NCBI RefSeq assembly: GCF_000962805.1
Contig: NZ_JZTW01000009.1
Span: forward strand, 1-64,000
Direction of reading: 5' to 3'
DNA: 64,000 nucleotides
From: Pseudarthrobacter chlorophenolicus
Lineage (GTDB): Bacteria > Actinomycetota > Actinomycetes > Actinomycetales > Micrococcaceae
In this document: one piece after another, positions 51,632-59,680 of the stretch
Layout of the letters: the number at the start of each line of letters is the position of its first letter
Numbering within the stretch: the stretch's first letter is position 1
Made by a program: the position numbers and the translations under genes
The notes under the pieces: generated by a model
Seen by the model: only the letters and a program-made list of their open reading frames with translations
Databases searched by the model: none
What the model was told of the DNA's origin: nothing

Positions 51632-53001
51632 GCCTTGCCTTGGAGTTCGGGAGGTGCGGTGATCGGTTCGGGGCGTTCATCGGCCGGGCAGGTCAGGACA
51701 GCGTGGACGCGCCAGCCGCGCCCGCCCGGCCCGGCGGTCACGGTCCCGGAGTAGATCCGGGCCCTCTCGGCCATGCCGGCGAGCCCCTGGCCGGTCCCAA
51801 ACGGCAAACCCGATCCCGCCGATGCGTCGGCCTGGGCGCCACCGTCATCGGTGCGGTGGGCACTCCCGCCTGCGCCGTCGTCGTGCACGTCAATGGTCAC
51901 CGTGGCACCCTGGCGGGCGATGTCCACGTCCACCCGTCCCAGGGACCGCCCGTAGCGGAGCACGTTGGTGAGCGATTCCTGGACTATCCGGTACACGGTG
52001 AGCTGGAACGCGGCATCGGTGGGCAGGGCCGGGCCGGTATGCGAATAGTGCAGCGGCAACCCGGCAGTGCGGAAACCTTCCAGCAGCTTCGCCAGGCTCT
52101 GCCCCGCCGCCAGCGGAGTCCTCGGGGCGGCCGTCCCGGCGTCGTCGCGCAGCACGCCCAGCACCCGCCGCATATCAGCCAGTGCTGTCCGTCCCGTCCG
52201 GGACAGTTCGCCCAGCACCTCGCCGGCCCGCTCGGGACTTTTCCGGACCACGACGCCGGCGCCGTCCGAGAGGCTGATCATCACCGTCAGCGAGTGGGCC
52301 ACCACGTCGTGCATTTCCCGTGCGATCCGGTTGCGTTCGTTGACGGAGGCAAGCCGGGCGGTCCGCGCGGCCCACGCAGCAACCTGCTGCTCGTGTTCGC
52401 GTCGCTGCTTCACCCCGATGCCGATGCCCGTGGCGATGACGTTGGACAGGGCGATGGTGGCACCGGTAGCGATGCTGGTGAGCAGGCGGAAGTCCGCCGG
52501 GTTGGCACCCTGGTCCTGGACGAAGGAGTTTTCCATGGGCCCGACGGCGGCCAGCAGGTAGAGGAGGGCCAGCGGTGCCGTGGCTGCCGCCATGGTGATG
52601 AGCGCGAAGCGCCGGGTATGCACCACCGCCACGGAATACAGCGAGAACCACAGGCCGGTGGAGACGTTGGACCCCCAGGGGTGCAGCAGCGTCACGGCGA
52701 CTTCCATGACCGCCACGAAGGCCACCAGCCCCACCGGGTGGAAGCGCCGCAGGAACAGCGCTCCGGCCACAGCCCCCAGCAGCGCGGCTGCCAGCCACTT
52801 GCCGGAGACCAGGGCATCCACGGCGGTGGGCGCCACCAGGAGGATGTAGCTGAGCGCCACCACGGCGTCCATGACGCGCGGGTGTTCGTAGAGGTAGCGC
52901 CGGAACCTGCCCCGGCGCCTCTCGTTAAGCTCGGCAAAGGACGCGGCGGCCTGCCAGTTGCCGGCGACCAGCGCGTCCTTTGCCGTTGATGCTTCGTTCA
53001 T
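51628..53001 (-). CDS. Sensor histidine kinase, NarL-type partner
   Basis: 457 aa. About five to six N-terminal membrane helices (residues 45-195) with little extracytoplasmic sequence, a HisKA_3 dimerisation domain with REMHDVVAHSL (H231), and an HATPase domain with GQGLAGMAERARIYSG. Such intramembrane-sensing kinases often report envelope stress. It lies between the ABC permease gene (gap 13 bp) and the response regulator. Confidence 0.94.
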   Translation of the reverse strand: MNEASTAKDALVAGNWQAAASFAELNERRRGRFRRYLYEHPRVMDAVVALSYILLVAPTAVDALVSGKWLAAALLGAVAGALFLRRFHPVGLVAFVAVMEVAVTLLHPWGSNVSTGLWFSLYSVAVVHTRRFALITMAAATAPLALLYLLAAVGPMENSFVQDQGANPADFRLLTSIATGATIALSNVIATGIGIGVKQRREHEQQVAAWAARTARLASVNERNRIAREMHDVVAHSLTVMISLSDGAGVVVRKSPERAGEVLGELSRTGRTALADMRRVLGVLRDDAGTAAPRTPLAAGQSLAKLLEGFRTAGLPLHYSHTGPALPTDAAFQLTVYRIVQESLTNVLRYGRSLGRVDVDIARQGATVTIDVHDDGAGGSAHRTDDGGAQADASAGSGLPFGTGQGLAGMAERARIYSGTVTAGPGGRGWRVHAVLTCPADERPEPITAPPELQGKA

Positions 53002-53014
53002 GCCGTCCGAAGGG

Positions 53015-53911
53015 TCAGACGTCGCGGTTCTTGAGCACGATCATGGCCGGCACCAGGAAAAGCAGTACGTAACCCAGGAAGAGCAGTCCCCCCTGCCAGG
53101 GGTCGATGTAAGCGTCGATTTCGCCGATGGCCAGGAACCGGCCGCCTGCCTCGCTTGGAATGTACTGCGGGACGTATTTCCAGAACTCGCCCGGGATCAG
53201 AGAGGCAAAGCCCGCGGCGATGGGAATGACGAAGAAAATGCCAACCAGCACCGTGATGGCGCCGGCCGAATTGCGCAGCAGGGTGCCCAGGGACAGGCCG
53301 ATGAGGGCCACTCCCGCCACATACAGGCCTCCGGTGAAGACGCTGTAGACCACGCCGTCAGTGGACCAGGAGAGGTCAAGTCCCAGGCCCTGGAACATGG
53401 GGACGGACAGCAGGAAGGTAACGGCGCCGGCCACCGTGGTGATGACGTAGGACACCACCGCCAGGATGATGGCCTTGGCCGCGAAGGCCGGCGTGCGGGC
53501 CGGAACGGCGCTCATGGTGGAGCGGATCATGCCGGTGGCGTACTCGGAGGCCATGAACAGGACGGCCAAGGCACCGAAGATCAGGATGCCGATCTGAAGC
53601 CCCGCGTTGGGCAGGTTGTACAGGTCCAGGCCGGAGCCCGGCGGCATGGACTGCTCCAGCATGTCGGAGGACGGTTCCAAACCCTGTGCCCTGGCACTGG
53701 CGGCCATCGAATCGAGGATGTTGTAGCGGACGAACGCGGTCAGGACACCGACGCCGATGATGGCTGCGAATGTCAGCACCAGCAGGATGCGGGTGGACAG
53801 CAGGGAGAACAGCTTGATCCATTCGGAGCGCAGGATGCCGCCGAAGGTCAGGCTGTGCCGGGCGCCGGCAGCGGAACGTGACGCGGGGGCGTTGTGGGTT
53901 GTTGTGCTCAT
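53015..53911 (-). CDS. ABC-2 type transporter permease
   Basis: 298 aa with about six helices and an N-terminal cytoplasmic SLTFGGILRSEWIKLFSLLSTR, typical of ABC-2 permeases paired with CcmA-type ATPases. The large loop between helices 1 and 2 is extracytoplasmic. Substrate unknown; antibiotic or lipid export is common for this class. It lies 5 bp after the ATPase gene. Confidence 0.92.
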   Translation of the reverse strand: MSTTTHNAPASRSAAGARHSLTFGGILRSEWIKLFSLLSTRILLVLTFAAIIGVGVLTAFVRYNILDSMAASARAQGLEPSSDMLEQSMPPGSGLDLYNLPNAGLQIGILIFGALAVLFMASEYATGMIRSTMSAVPARTPAFAAKAIILAVVSYVITTVAGAVTFLLSVPMFQGLGLDLSWSTDGVVYSVFTGGLYVAGVALIGLSLGTLLRNSAGAITVLVGIFFVIPIAAGFASLIPGEFWKYVPQYIPSEAGGRFLAIGEIDAYIDPWQGGLLFLGYVLLFLVPAMIVLKNRDV

Positions 53912-53916
53912 GGTCC

Positions 53917-54882
53917 TTACTTTCCTGCCGTCGCCGGAGCCGGGGCTGCCTGCGGCTGGCTGCCCGCGGGGCCGCCTGCCAGGTGCGAGTGGTATTCCAC
54001 TTCGTCCTTGGTGAGGTCGAAGTAAGCGTCTTCGAGCGAGGACACCTTCGGGGTGAGCTCGTAGACCAGCACCTCGTTGTCCAGAGCCACCCGGGCGATC
54101 TGCCGCGGATCCAGGCCCGTCACGGTGAGGGTTTCAGGCTCACTCTGGTCCACCGTCACGCCATTGCCCGCCAGCAGGGACTGCAGGAACTGTGCATCAT
54201 CCGTGCGGACCAGGGTCTTGGCCTGGCGGGTTCCGGCGATGATGTCCTTGACGGGTGCGTCGGCGATGATCCTGCCACGGCCAATGACAATGAGGTGGTC
54301 CGCGGTCTGGGCCATCTCGCTCATCAGGTGCGAGGACAGGAACACCGTCTTGCCCTGGTTCGCGAGATAGCGGACCAGGTTGCGTACCCACAGCACGCCT
54401 TCGGGGTCCAGGCCGTTGACCGGCTCGTCGAGGATGAGCGTCTGCGGGTCCCCCAAAAGGGCGGCGGCGATGCCCAGCCGCTGCCCCATGCCCAGCGAGA
54501 AGCCGCCGGCCTTCTTCTTGGCCACAGCCTCCAGGCCGGTCATCTCAATAACCTCGTGGACCCGGGCTTTGGGGATGCCGTGCGTCGCGGCCATGGCCAG
54601 CAGGTGGTTGTAGGCACTGCGGCTGGTGTGCACCGCCTTGGCGTCGAGGAGGGCGCCCACCTCGTGCAGCGGCGCCTTGTGCTGGGCGTAGGGAAGACCG
54701 TTCACCGTGACGGAGCCCGACGTCGGCCGGTCCAGTCCCATGATCATGCGCATGGTGGTGGACTTCCCGGCGCCGTTGGGTCCCAGGAAGCCCGTAACCT
54801 GTCCGGCCCGGACTGTGAAGCTGACCCCGGCCACGGCGGTCTTTCCGCCGTAGGCCTTGGCCAGGTCTGTTGCCTCAATCAT
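53917..54882 (-). CDS. ABC transporter ATP-binding protein (DrrA/CcmA-like)
   Basis: 321 aa. Walker A GPNGAGKST, signature FSLGMGQRLGIA, Walker B TLILDEPVNGLDPEG, and an H-loop in VFLSSHLMSEM. The C-terminal 80 residues form the extra domain of DrrA-like ATPases. I chose the ATG at 54882 (MIEATDLAKAYGG), preceded by AAGGAAC. First gene of the ABC/two-component operon. Confidence 0.94.
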   Translation of the reverse strand: MIEATDLAKAYGGKTAVAGVSFTVRAGQVTGFLGPNGAGKSTTMRMIMGLDRPTSGSVTVNGLPYAQHKAPLHEVGALLDAKAVHTSRSAYNHLLAMAATHGIPKARVHEVIEMTGLEAVAKKKAGGFSLGMGQRLGIAAALLGDPQTLILDEPVNGLDPEGVLWVRNLVRYLANQGKTVFLSSHLMSEMAQTADHLIVIGRGRIIADAPVKDIIAGTRQAKTLVRTDDAQFLQSLLAGNGVTVDQSEPETLTVTGLDPRQIARVALDNEVLVYELTPKVSSLEDAYFDLTKDEVEYHSHLAGGPAGSQPQAAPAPATAGK

Positions 54883-54977
54883 GGAGTGTTCCTTTGATCG
54901 GCAGCGCTGGGCTGCGGAATGCATTTGGGAGGTGGTACCCCCTACGCTACCGACGCCTGCCGCGCTTTTCGCCGGTC

Positions 54978-55005
54978 TCAGGGATGATTCAGGGGCGAAT
55001 CAGGG
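54978..55005. promoter_or_regulatory. Three TCAGGG repeats at 11-bp spacing
   Basis: TCAGGG occurs at 54978-54983, 54989-54994 and 55000-55005, exactly 11 bp apart, so all face one side of the helix. They lie about 95-125 bp upstream of the ABC ATPase start, a usual place for activator sites. The operon encodes its own NarL-type response regulator, the natural candidate to bind. The rest of the 206-bp gap shows no gene. Confidence 0.5.
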
Positions 55006-55088
55006 TAGTCCCGACGGATGACCGCCCCGGGACGTCCGGTCGGCGGCATGCTGCCGGCGGCCCGCAGGCGGGTGCGCCGCAACGGACC

Positions 55089-56591
55089 TTAAGCCTGCGG
55101 CGAGTAGTAGACCAGGGCCCTGGGGACCACCCGGTAGTGCACCTTGCGCACCCCGGCCAGTGCCTCGCCGTCCACTGCCAGGGCCATCGGCGCGCCGTCA
55201 GCGTGGATAGTGACCTCGGTTGCTTCCCGGAGGTGGGTGATGCTGGAACTCGCCACGGTGCCGGTCAGGACCGCCCACAGCAACCTCAACCGAGCGAATG
55301 ATTCATCCGCAGAGAAGATCCTGAAATCCAGCACGCCGTCGTCCAACACGGGCCGGAGCAGCGGCGCATGGTCCCTGGGGTAGTAGCGGCCACGGCCCAC
55401 GTACGCTATCCACACCCGGTGCGGGGTACCGTCCACGTTGAGCGTGATGGGCGTTCCGGCGGCGAAGGTCCGGAACATGGCCACTACACCCGCAAGCGGC
55501 TTTCCGAGGGCCGGCTGCAACTGTTCACGCCGCCGCACGAGGTTGGGGTACAGGCCGATGCTTGAGGTGTTCAGCATGATCAGCTCGGACACTTCCGGCG
55601 AACCGGCAAGGCCGCGCTCTGCGGTAACAAACCCGATGTCAGCCTTTGCCGCCTCGCCGTTGGACGCCGCCGCCACCGCCTGCTGGAGATTCCCGATTCC
55701 GGCATCCCGGGCGAAGTGGTTCAGGGTGCCGCCGGGGAGCACCAGCAATGGCAGGGACCGCTCGATGGCGGCAGCCGCCGCTGCTCCGACCGTACCGTCT
55801 CCGCCCCACACCCCGAGGGCTTTGGTTCCGGGACGGTCCGCTGTGGCACTGATCTGCTCCGCCAGGCCGTCTTCAGGACGCACTGTCTCAATATGCGCCT
55901 CAGGGAATACTTCCCGGAGGGCATCGGCTGTCTCATCGGTGAATGATCCGCCCAGCGCGTTCACCACAATGCTGAGTCCCCTTCCGCCGGGCAGTTCCGG
56001 GGCAGAGGCCGCGGTGCGCTGCGTCTTGGGGATGGGTGGCCGCACAGGCCACCAGTGGCGGGTGACCAGGGCGGCGCCCGCCCCCAGGGCAGAGCCGAAC
56101 AGGACGTCCGAAGGCCAGTGCGCCCCGGTGTGGACCCGGGAGTACGCCACCCCCGCCGCGGCGGGGGCAAGTGCCGCGCCGATGGCCGGACGCACCAGGC
56201 CCACGCCTACAGCAAAGGCCACGGCGGAGGCGGAGTGACCGGAAGGCATGGATGAGCTGGTGGGTTGCGGATGCACGAAGCGGAACACTGGAAGATGTTC
56301 CGGCAGCGGCCTCCGCCGCGGCAGCAGGGTTTTGAAGATGACGTTGGTGACGGTGGACGCGACAACTTGGGCCAGGAGCCCGTGGACTGCTGCCCTGCGG
56401 GTCTTGCCGGGGAATGCTGACATGCCGGCGGCGATCGCTATCCACAGTTTCCCGTTGTTGGCGGAAGCGGAGAGGCGGCGGAAAAAATCGTCATGGTTTC
56501 CGCCCGGCAGGTTTGATACATGCCGGACAAGGTACCTGTCCATTCGGCTGATCCATTTGTGGTTGCCCCGCCATGTGCTCTGCATTCCCAC
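55089..56591 (-). CDS. PAP2 phosphatase-diacylglycerol kinase fusion
   Basis: 500 aa. The N-terminal PAP2 domain has KTLLPRRRP (87-95), PSGHS (116-120) and SRVHTGAHWPSD (151-162), with membrane helices between. The C-terminal half (from about 205) is a DAGK catalytic domain with GGDGTV (263-268) and LPGGTLNHFAR (285-295). It could dephosphorylate and re-phosphorylate lipids at the membrane, for example in undecaprenol or diacylglycerol recycling; the substrate is unproven. Confidence 0.92.
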   Translation of the reverse strand: MGMQSTWRGNHKWISRMDRYLVRHVSNLPGGNHDDFFRRLSASANNGKLWIAIAAGMSAFPGKTRRAAVHGLLAQVVASTVTNVIFKTLLPRRRPLPEHLPVFRFVHPQPTSSSMPSGHSASAVAFAVGVGLVRPAIGAALAPAAAGVAYSRVHTGAHWPSDVLFGSALGAGAALVTRHWWPVRPPIPKTQRTAASAPELPGGRGLSIVVNALGGSFTDETADALREVFPEAHIETVRPEDGLAEQISATADRPGTKALGVWGGDGTVGAAAAAAIERSLPLLVLPGGTLNHFARDAGIGNLQQAVAAASNGEAAKADIGFVTAERGLAGSPEVSELIMLNTSSIGLYPNLVRRREQLQPALGKPLAGVVAMFRTFAAGTPITLNVDGTPHRVWIAYVGRGRYYPRDHAPLLRPVLDDGVLDFRIFSADESFARLRLLWAVLTGTVASSSITHLREATEVTIHADGAPMALAVDGEALAGVRKVHYRVVPRALVYYSPQA

Positions 56592-56622
56592 ACCCTACCG
56601 CCGCCCGGCCCGCAGGCGTCTC

Positions 56623-57816
56623 CTAGTCGGTCTTGAGCGGCCGTGCGGCTCCGGCCAGGAGCAGTGCGAGGACTATGGGTGCCATGATGGCCAGCAGCGC
56701 CTGGTGGATCCCCACCACGTCGCCGAGGTAGCCCAGCAGGGGCGGGCCGGCCAGGAAAGATATATACCCCAAGGTGGATACAACGCTGACCCGCGCTGCA
56801 GCGCGGGCGGGATCGTCAGCTGCAGCGGACATGCCCATGGGGAAGGCCAGCGCCGCACCGATTCCCCAGAGGGCTGCGCCAACTGCTGCTATCCAGACGT
56901 TGTCCGCGAGGACGAACAGGCCCAAGCCTGCAGCCGCCGCGGCCATGCTGGCACGCAGCACCGCAACCCTGCCATGCGCGTCGATAACGCGGCCGCCCAG
57001 GAACCGCATCGCCGTCATGGCAAGGACAAAGAGCGCGAACATCAGCGCGCCGGTTGAATCGGCAGTTCCCAGCCCGTCCACAGAGGCCTTGGCAATCCAG
57101 TCGTTGCCCGCGCCCTCGGTGAGGGTGGCACCGAGCACCACCACGCCGATAAGGAGCGTCCTGCTGTCCCGCCACGCGGACGGCCCCTTGGCTGGTTTCG
57201 ACTCGCCCTCTGGAAGTGCGGCCGCCACGTGGGGGAGGAAGTAGCGCGGCGCAACAAGTGTTGCCAGCAGCACCACGCCTGCGATGACCAGCAGGTGGAG
57301 CGGCAGCCCCACGCCGAGGTTGGACAACCCGGCACCCACCAGCGCACCCACGAAGGCTCCGCCGCTGAAGGCCGCGTGGAACTGGGGCATGATGGTGCGC
57401 CGGAGCCGGTGTTCGACGTCGGCGCCCTCAATGTTCTGCGAGACATCCCAGAGGCCGATGGCAATCCCGAAGAAGAACAGGGAGACTGCAGTCCCCGGAA
57501 TGGACGCGGCGGAGAGGGACACGGCGATGCCCACGCCGGCCGCCGCTGCCAGCACACCGCCGAAGCGGACGGTGTTGGCCGTTCCGATCCGCCCCACCAC
57601 CAGGCCTGCTGTAGGCAGCGCAAGCAAGGATCCCACTGCGGTGCACAGGAGCAGGGTTCCCATCTGGCCCGAAGTGATCTGCAGGATTTCAGTTACGGCC
57701 GGGATGCGGGCCGCCCAGCTGGCAAAGACGAGTCCGTTGATGCCGAAAACCACGAAGGTGGCAGCGGCCGCAGCCGTCACTCCGGCCTCCCGGACCGTGC
57801 CGCTTTTAGTGTTCAT
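56623..57816 (-). CDS. MFS transporter
   Basis: 397 aa with about twelve hydrophobic segments. The N-terminal half has VFGINGLVFASWAARIPAV and the loop VVGRIGTANTVRFGG near the usual motif A position. The pattern matches sugar/drug exporters of the YbjJ-like group; substrate unknown. Monocistronic between the PAP2-DAGK and ABC-F genes. Confidence 0.88.
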   Translation of the reverse strand: MNTKSGTVREAGVTAAAAATFVVFGINGLVFASWAARIPAVTEILQITSGQMGTLLLCTAVGSLLALPTAGLVVGRIGTANTVRFGGVLAAAAGVGIAVSLSAASIPGTAVSLFFFGIAIGLWDVSQNIEGADVEHRLRRTIMPQFHAAFSGGAFVGALVGAGLSNLGVGLPLHLLVIAGVVLLATLVAPRYFLPHVAAALPEGESKPAKGPSAWRDSRTLLIGVVVLGATLTEGAGNDWIAKASVDGLGTADSTGALMFALFVLAMTAMRFLGGRVIDAHGRVAVLRASMAAAAAGLGLFVLADNVWIAAVGAALWGIGAALAFPMGMSAAADDPARAAARVSVVSTLGYISFLAGPPLLGYLGDVVGIHQALLAIMAPIVLALLLAGAARPLKTD

Positions 57817-57906
57817 ACGTTCACTGCTTCCACTGGATACCTGCGGATTCGGTTCGGGGCTATGAGTGCGCTGTTACGCCTGCCTGCCGTGGCCCCCGGC
57901 AAGGTG

Positions 57907-59598
57907 TCAGCGTGCACGTTCAACGCGCTTCTCGTCCCACACCGGCTCCGCGGATTCGTAGACCTTGCCGTCGGAGCCGAAGACGAGGAACCGGTCGAAG
58001 GTCCGGGCGAACCAGCGGTCGTGCGTCACGGCAAGGACGGTGCCTTCAAAGTGGTCAATGGCCCTCTCCAGTGCCTCGGCCGAGTGCAGGTCCAGGTTGT
58101 CCGTGGGCTCGTCGAGCAGCAGCAGGGTGGCACCGGACAGCTGCAGGAGCAGGATCTGGAACCGTGCCTGTTGTCCGCCGGAGAGCGATTCATATTTCTG
58201 CTCCGACTGGCCGGCCAGGCCGTACCCGTCCAGGGCGCCCGCCGCCGCTTCACGGCCGAGGCCGGAACGGTGCTCGTCTCCCCGGTGCAGGATCTCCAGC
58301 AATGTCTTGCCCAGGAGGTCTGGCCGGACGTGGGTCTGGGCGAAGAAGCCGGGGCGGATCCGCGCACCCAGTTTCACGGTCCCTTCGTGCGGGACCTCCG
58401 CGATTTCCACGTCGGATACGGGTACATGCTCGCGTTCGGGGTCGGTGCCGCCCGTGGCGAGCAGCCTCAGGAAGTGGGATTTTCCGGACCCGTTCGAGCC
58501 CAGGACTCCCACGCGGTCGCCGAACCACACCTCCGTGGAGAAGGGCTTCATCAGCCCGGTCAGCTCCAGCCGCTCGGCCACGATGGCGCGCTTGGCTGTC
58601 CTGCCGCCCTTGAGCCTCATCTGCACGTTCTGTTCCACCGGCAGGGCCTCGGGCGGGCCTGCCTCAAGGAACTTGGCCAGCCGGGTCTGGGCTGCGTGGT
58701 ACCGGTTGGCCATGTCCGAGCGGAAGGCCGCCTTGTTCTTATACATATTGACGAGTTCCTTGAGCTTCGTGTGCTCCTCGTCCCACCGTTTGCGCAGTTC
58801 CTCAAAGCGGGCGTTGCGGTCTGCCCGGGCTTCCACGTAGGAGCCGAACCCGCCGCCGTGGATCCAGGCCGCTGCGCCGTTGATTCCCGGTTCCAGGGTG
58901 ACGATGCGCCCGGCAGCATTGTTCAGCAGTTCCCGGTCGTGGCTGATGAAGAAGACGGTCTTCCGGGATTCATTGAGCTTGTCTTCAAGCCAGCGCTTGC
59001 CGGGCACGTCAAGGTAGTTATCCGGTTCGTCGAGCAGCAGCAGGTCATCCGGGCCGGCAAACAGGGCTTCAAGGACCAGGCGCTTCTGTTCGCCGCCGGA
59101 GAGGCTCGACGCCGGGCGGTGCTGCGCGCGGTCGAACGGCAGGCCCAGCGCCGCCATGCACACCTCGTCCCACACGGTCTCCACGTCGTATCCGCCGGCG
59201 TCGCCCCAGTCCACGATGGCCTGGGCGTACCGCATCTGGGCGGGCTCGTCGTCGTTCTCCATCATGGCCAGCTCCGCCTCGTCCACCTCGCGGGCGGCCG
59301 CGGCCAGCGCCGGGGGAGCTGCGGAGACCAACAGGTCACGGACGGTTGAATTATCGCGGACCTGGCCCACGAACTGGCGCATGATGCCCATGGTCCCGGA
59401 GCGGCCCACAACGCCCTCGTCGGGAACCAGATCGCCGGCGATAATCCGGAACAGTGTGGTTTTTCCCGTACCGTTCGGTCCGATCAGGGCTGTCTTGGTG
59501 CCGTCCGGAACCTTAAAGGTCACCCCATTCAACAGCTGGGTGCCGTCGGAGAGGAAGTAGTCGATGCCGGAAACGTCAATATGAGCCACGGACTCCAT
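57907..59598 (-). CDS. ABC-F family ATPase
   Basis: 563 aa with two ABC domains and no membrane segments. Walker A motifs GPNGTGKTT and GSNGSGKSH, signatures LSGGEQKRL and LSGGQQARF, and a charged inter-domain linker (about residues 245-310) are present. ABC-F proteins act on the ribosome, either in translation control or antibiotic protection; which applies is open. The start is uncertain: an ATG at 59598, or a GTG three codons later giving MAHIDVSGIDYF. A structured leader lies 18 bp upstream. Confidence 0.93.
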   Translation of the reverse strand: MESVAHIDVSGIDYFLSDGTQLLNGVTFKVPDGTKTALIGPNGTGKTTLFRIIAGDLVPDEGVVGRSGTMGIMRQFVGQVRDNSTVRDLLVSAAPPALAAAAREVDEAELAMMENDDEPAQMRYAQAIVDWGDAGGYDVETVWDEVCMAALGLPFDRAQHRPASSLSGGEQKRLVLEALFAGPDDLLLLDEPDNYLDVPGKRWLEDKLNESRKTVFFISHDRELLNNAAGRIVTLEPGINGAAAWIHGGGFGSYVEARADRNARFEELRKRWDEEHTKLKELVNMYKNKAAFRSDMANRYHAAQTRLAKFLEAGPPEALPVEQNVQMRLKGGRTAKRAIVAERLELTGLMKPFSTEVWFGDRVGVLGSNGSGKSHFLRLLATGGTDPEREHVPVSDVEIAEVPHEGTVKLGARIRPGFFAQTHVRPDLLGKTLLEILHRGDEHRSGLGREAAAGALDGYGLAGQSEQKYESLSGGQQARFQILLLQLSGATLLLLDEPTDNLDLHSAEALERAIDHFEGTVLAVTHDRWFARTFDRFLVFGSDGKVYESAEPVWDEKRVERAR

Positions 59599-59615
59599 CT
59601 TCCCACGCCCGCCGC

Positions 59616-59680
59616 AGAGTTTTTGGGCAGATACCAGGGCTTACACACCCCTGAAGTCCCCGTATCTGTTCGAAAACTCT
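59616..59680 (-). promoter_or_regulatory. Structured leader upstream of the ABC-F gene
   Basis: Three nested complementary pairs span the gap: AGAGTTTT (59616-59623) with AAAACTCT (59673-59680), CAGATAC (59628-59634) with GTATCTG (59662-59668), and CAGGG (59635-59639) with CCCTG (59649-59653). The last base pairs reach the stop codon of the upstream penicillin-binding protein gene. The structure ends 18 bp before the ABC-F start, so it could be an attenuator or an intergenic terminator. Confidence 0.5.

Noticed and set aside
57229..59349. 706-aa frame opposite the MFS and ABC-F genes
   Set aside because: It crosses two genes with clear motifs on the minus strand; its translation is compositionally typical of antisense high-GC frames.
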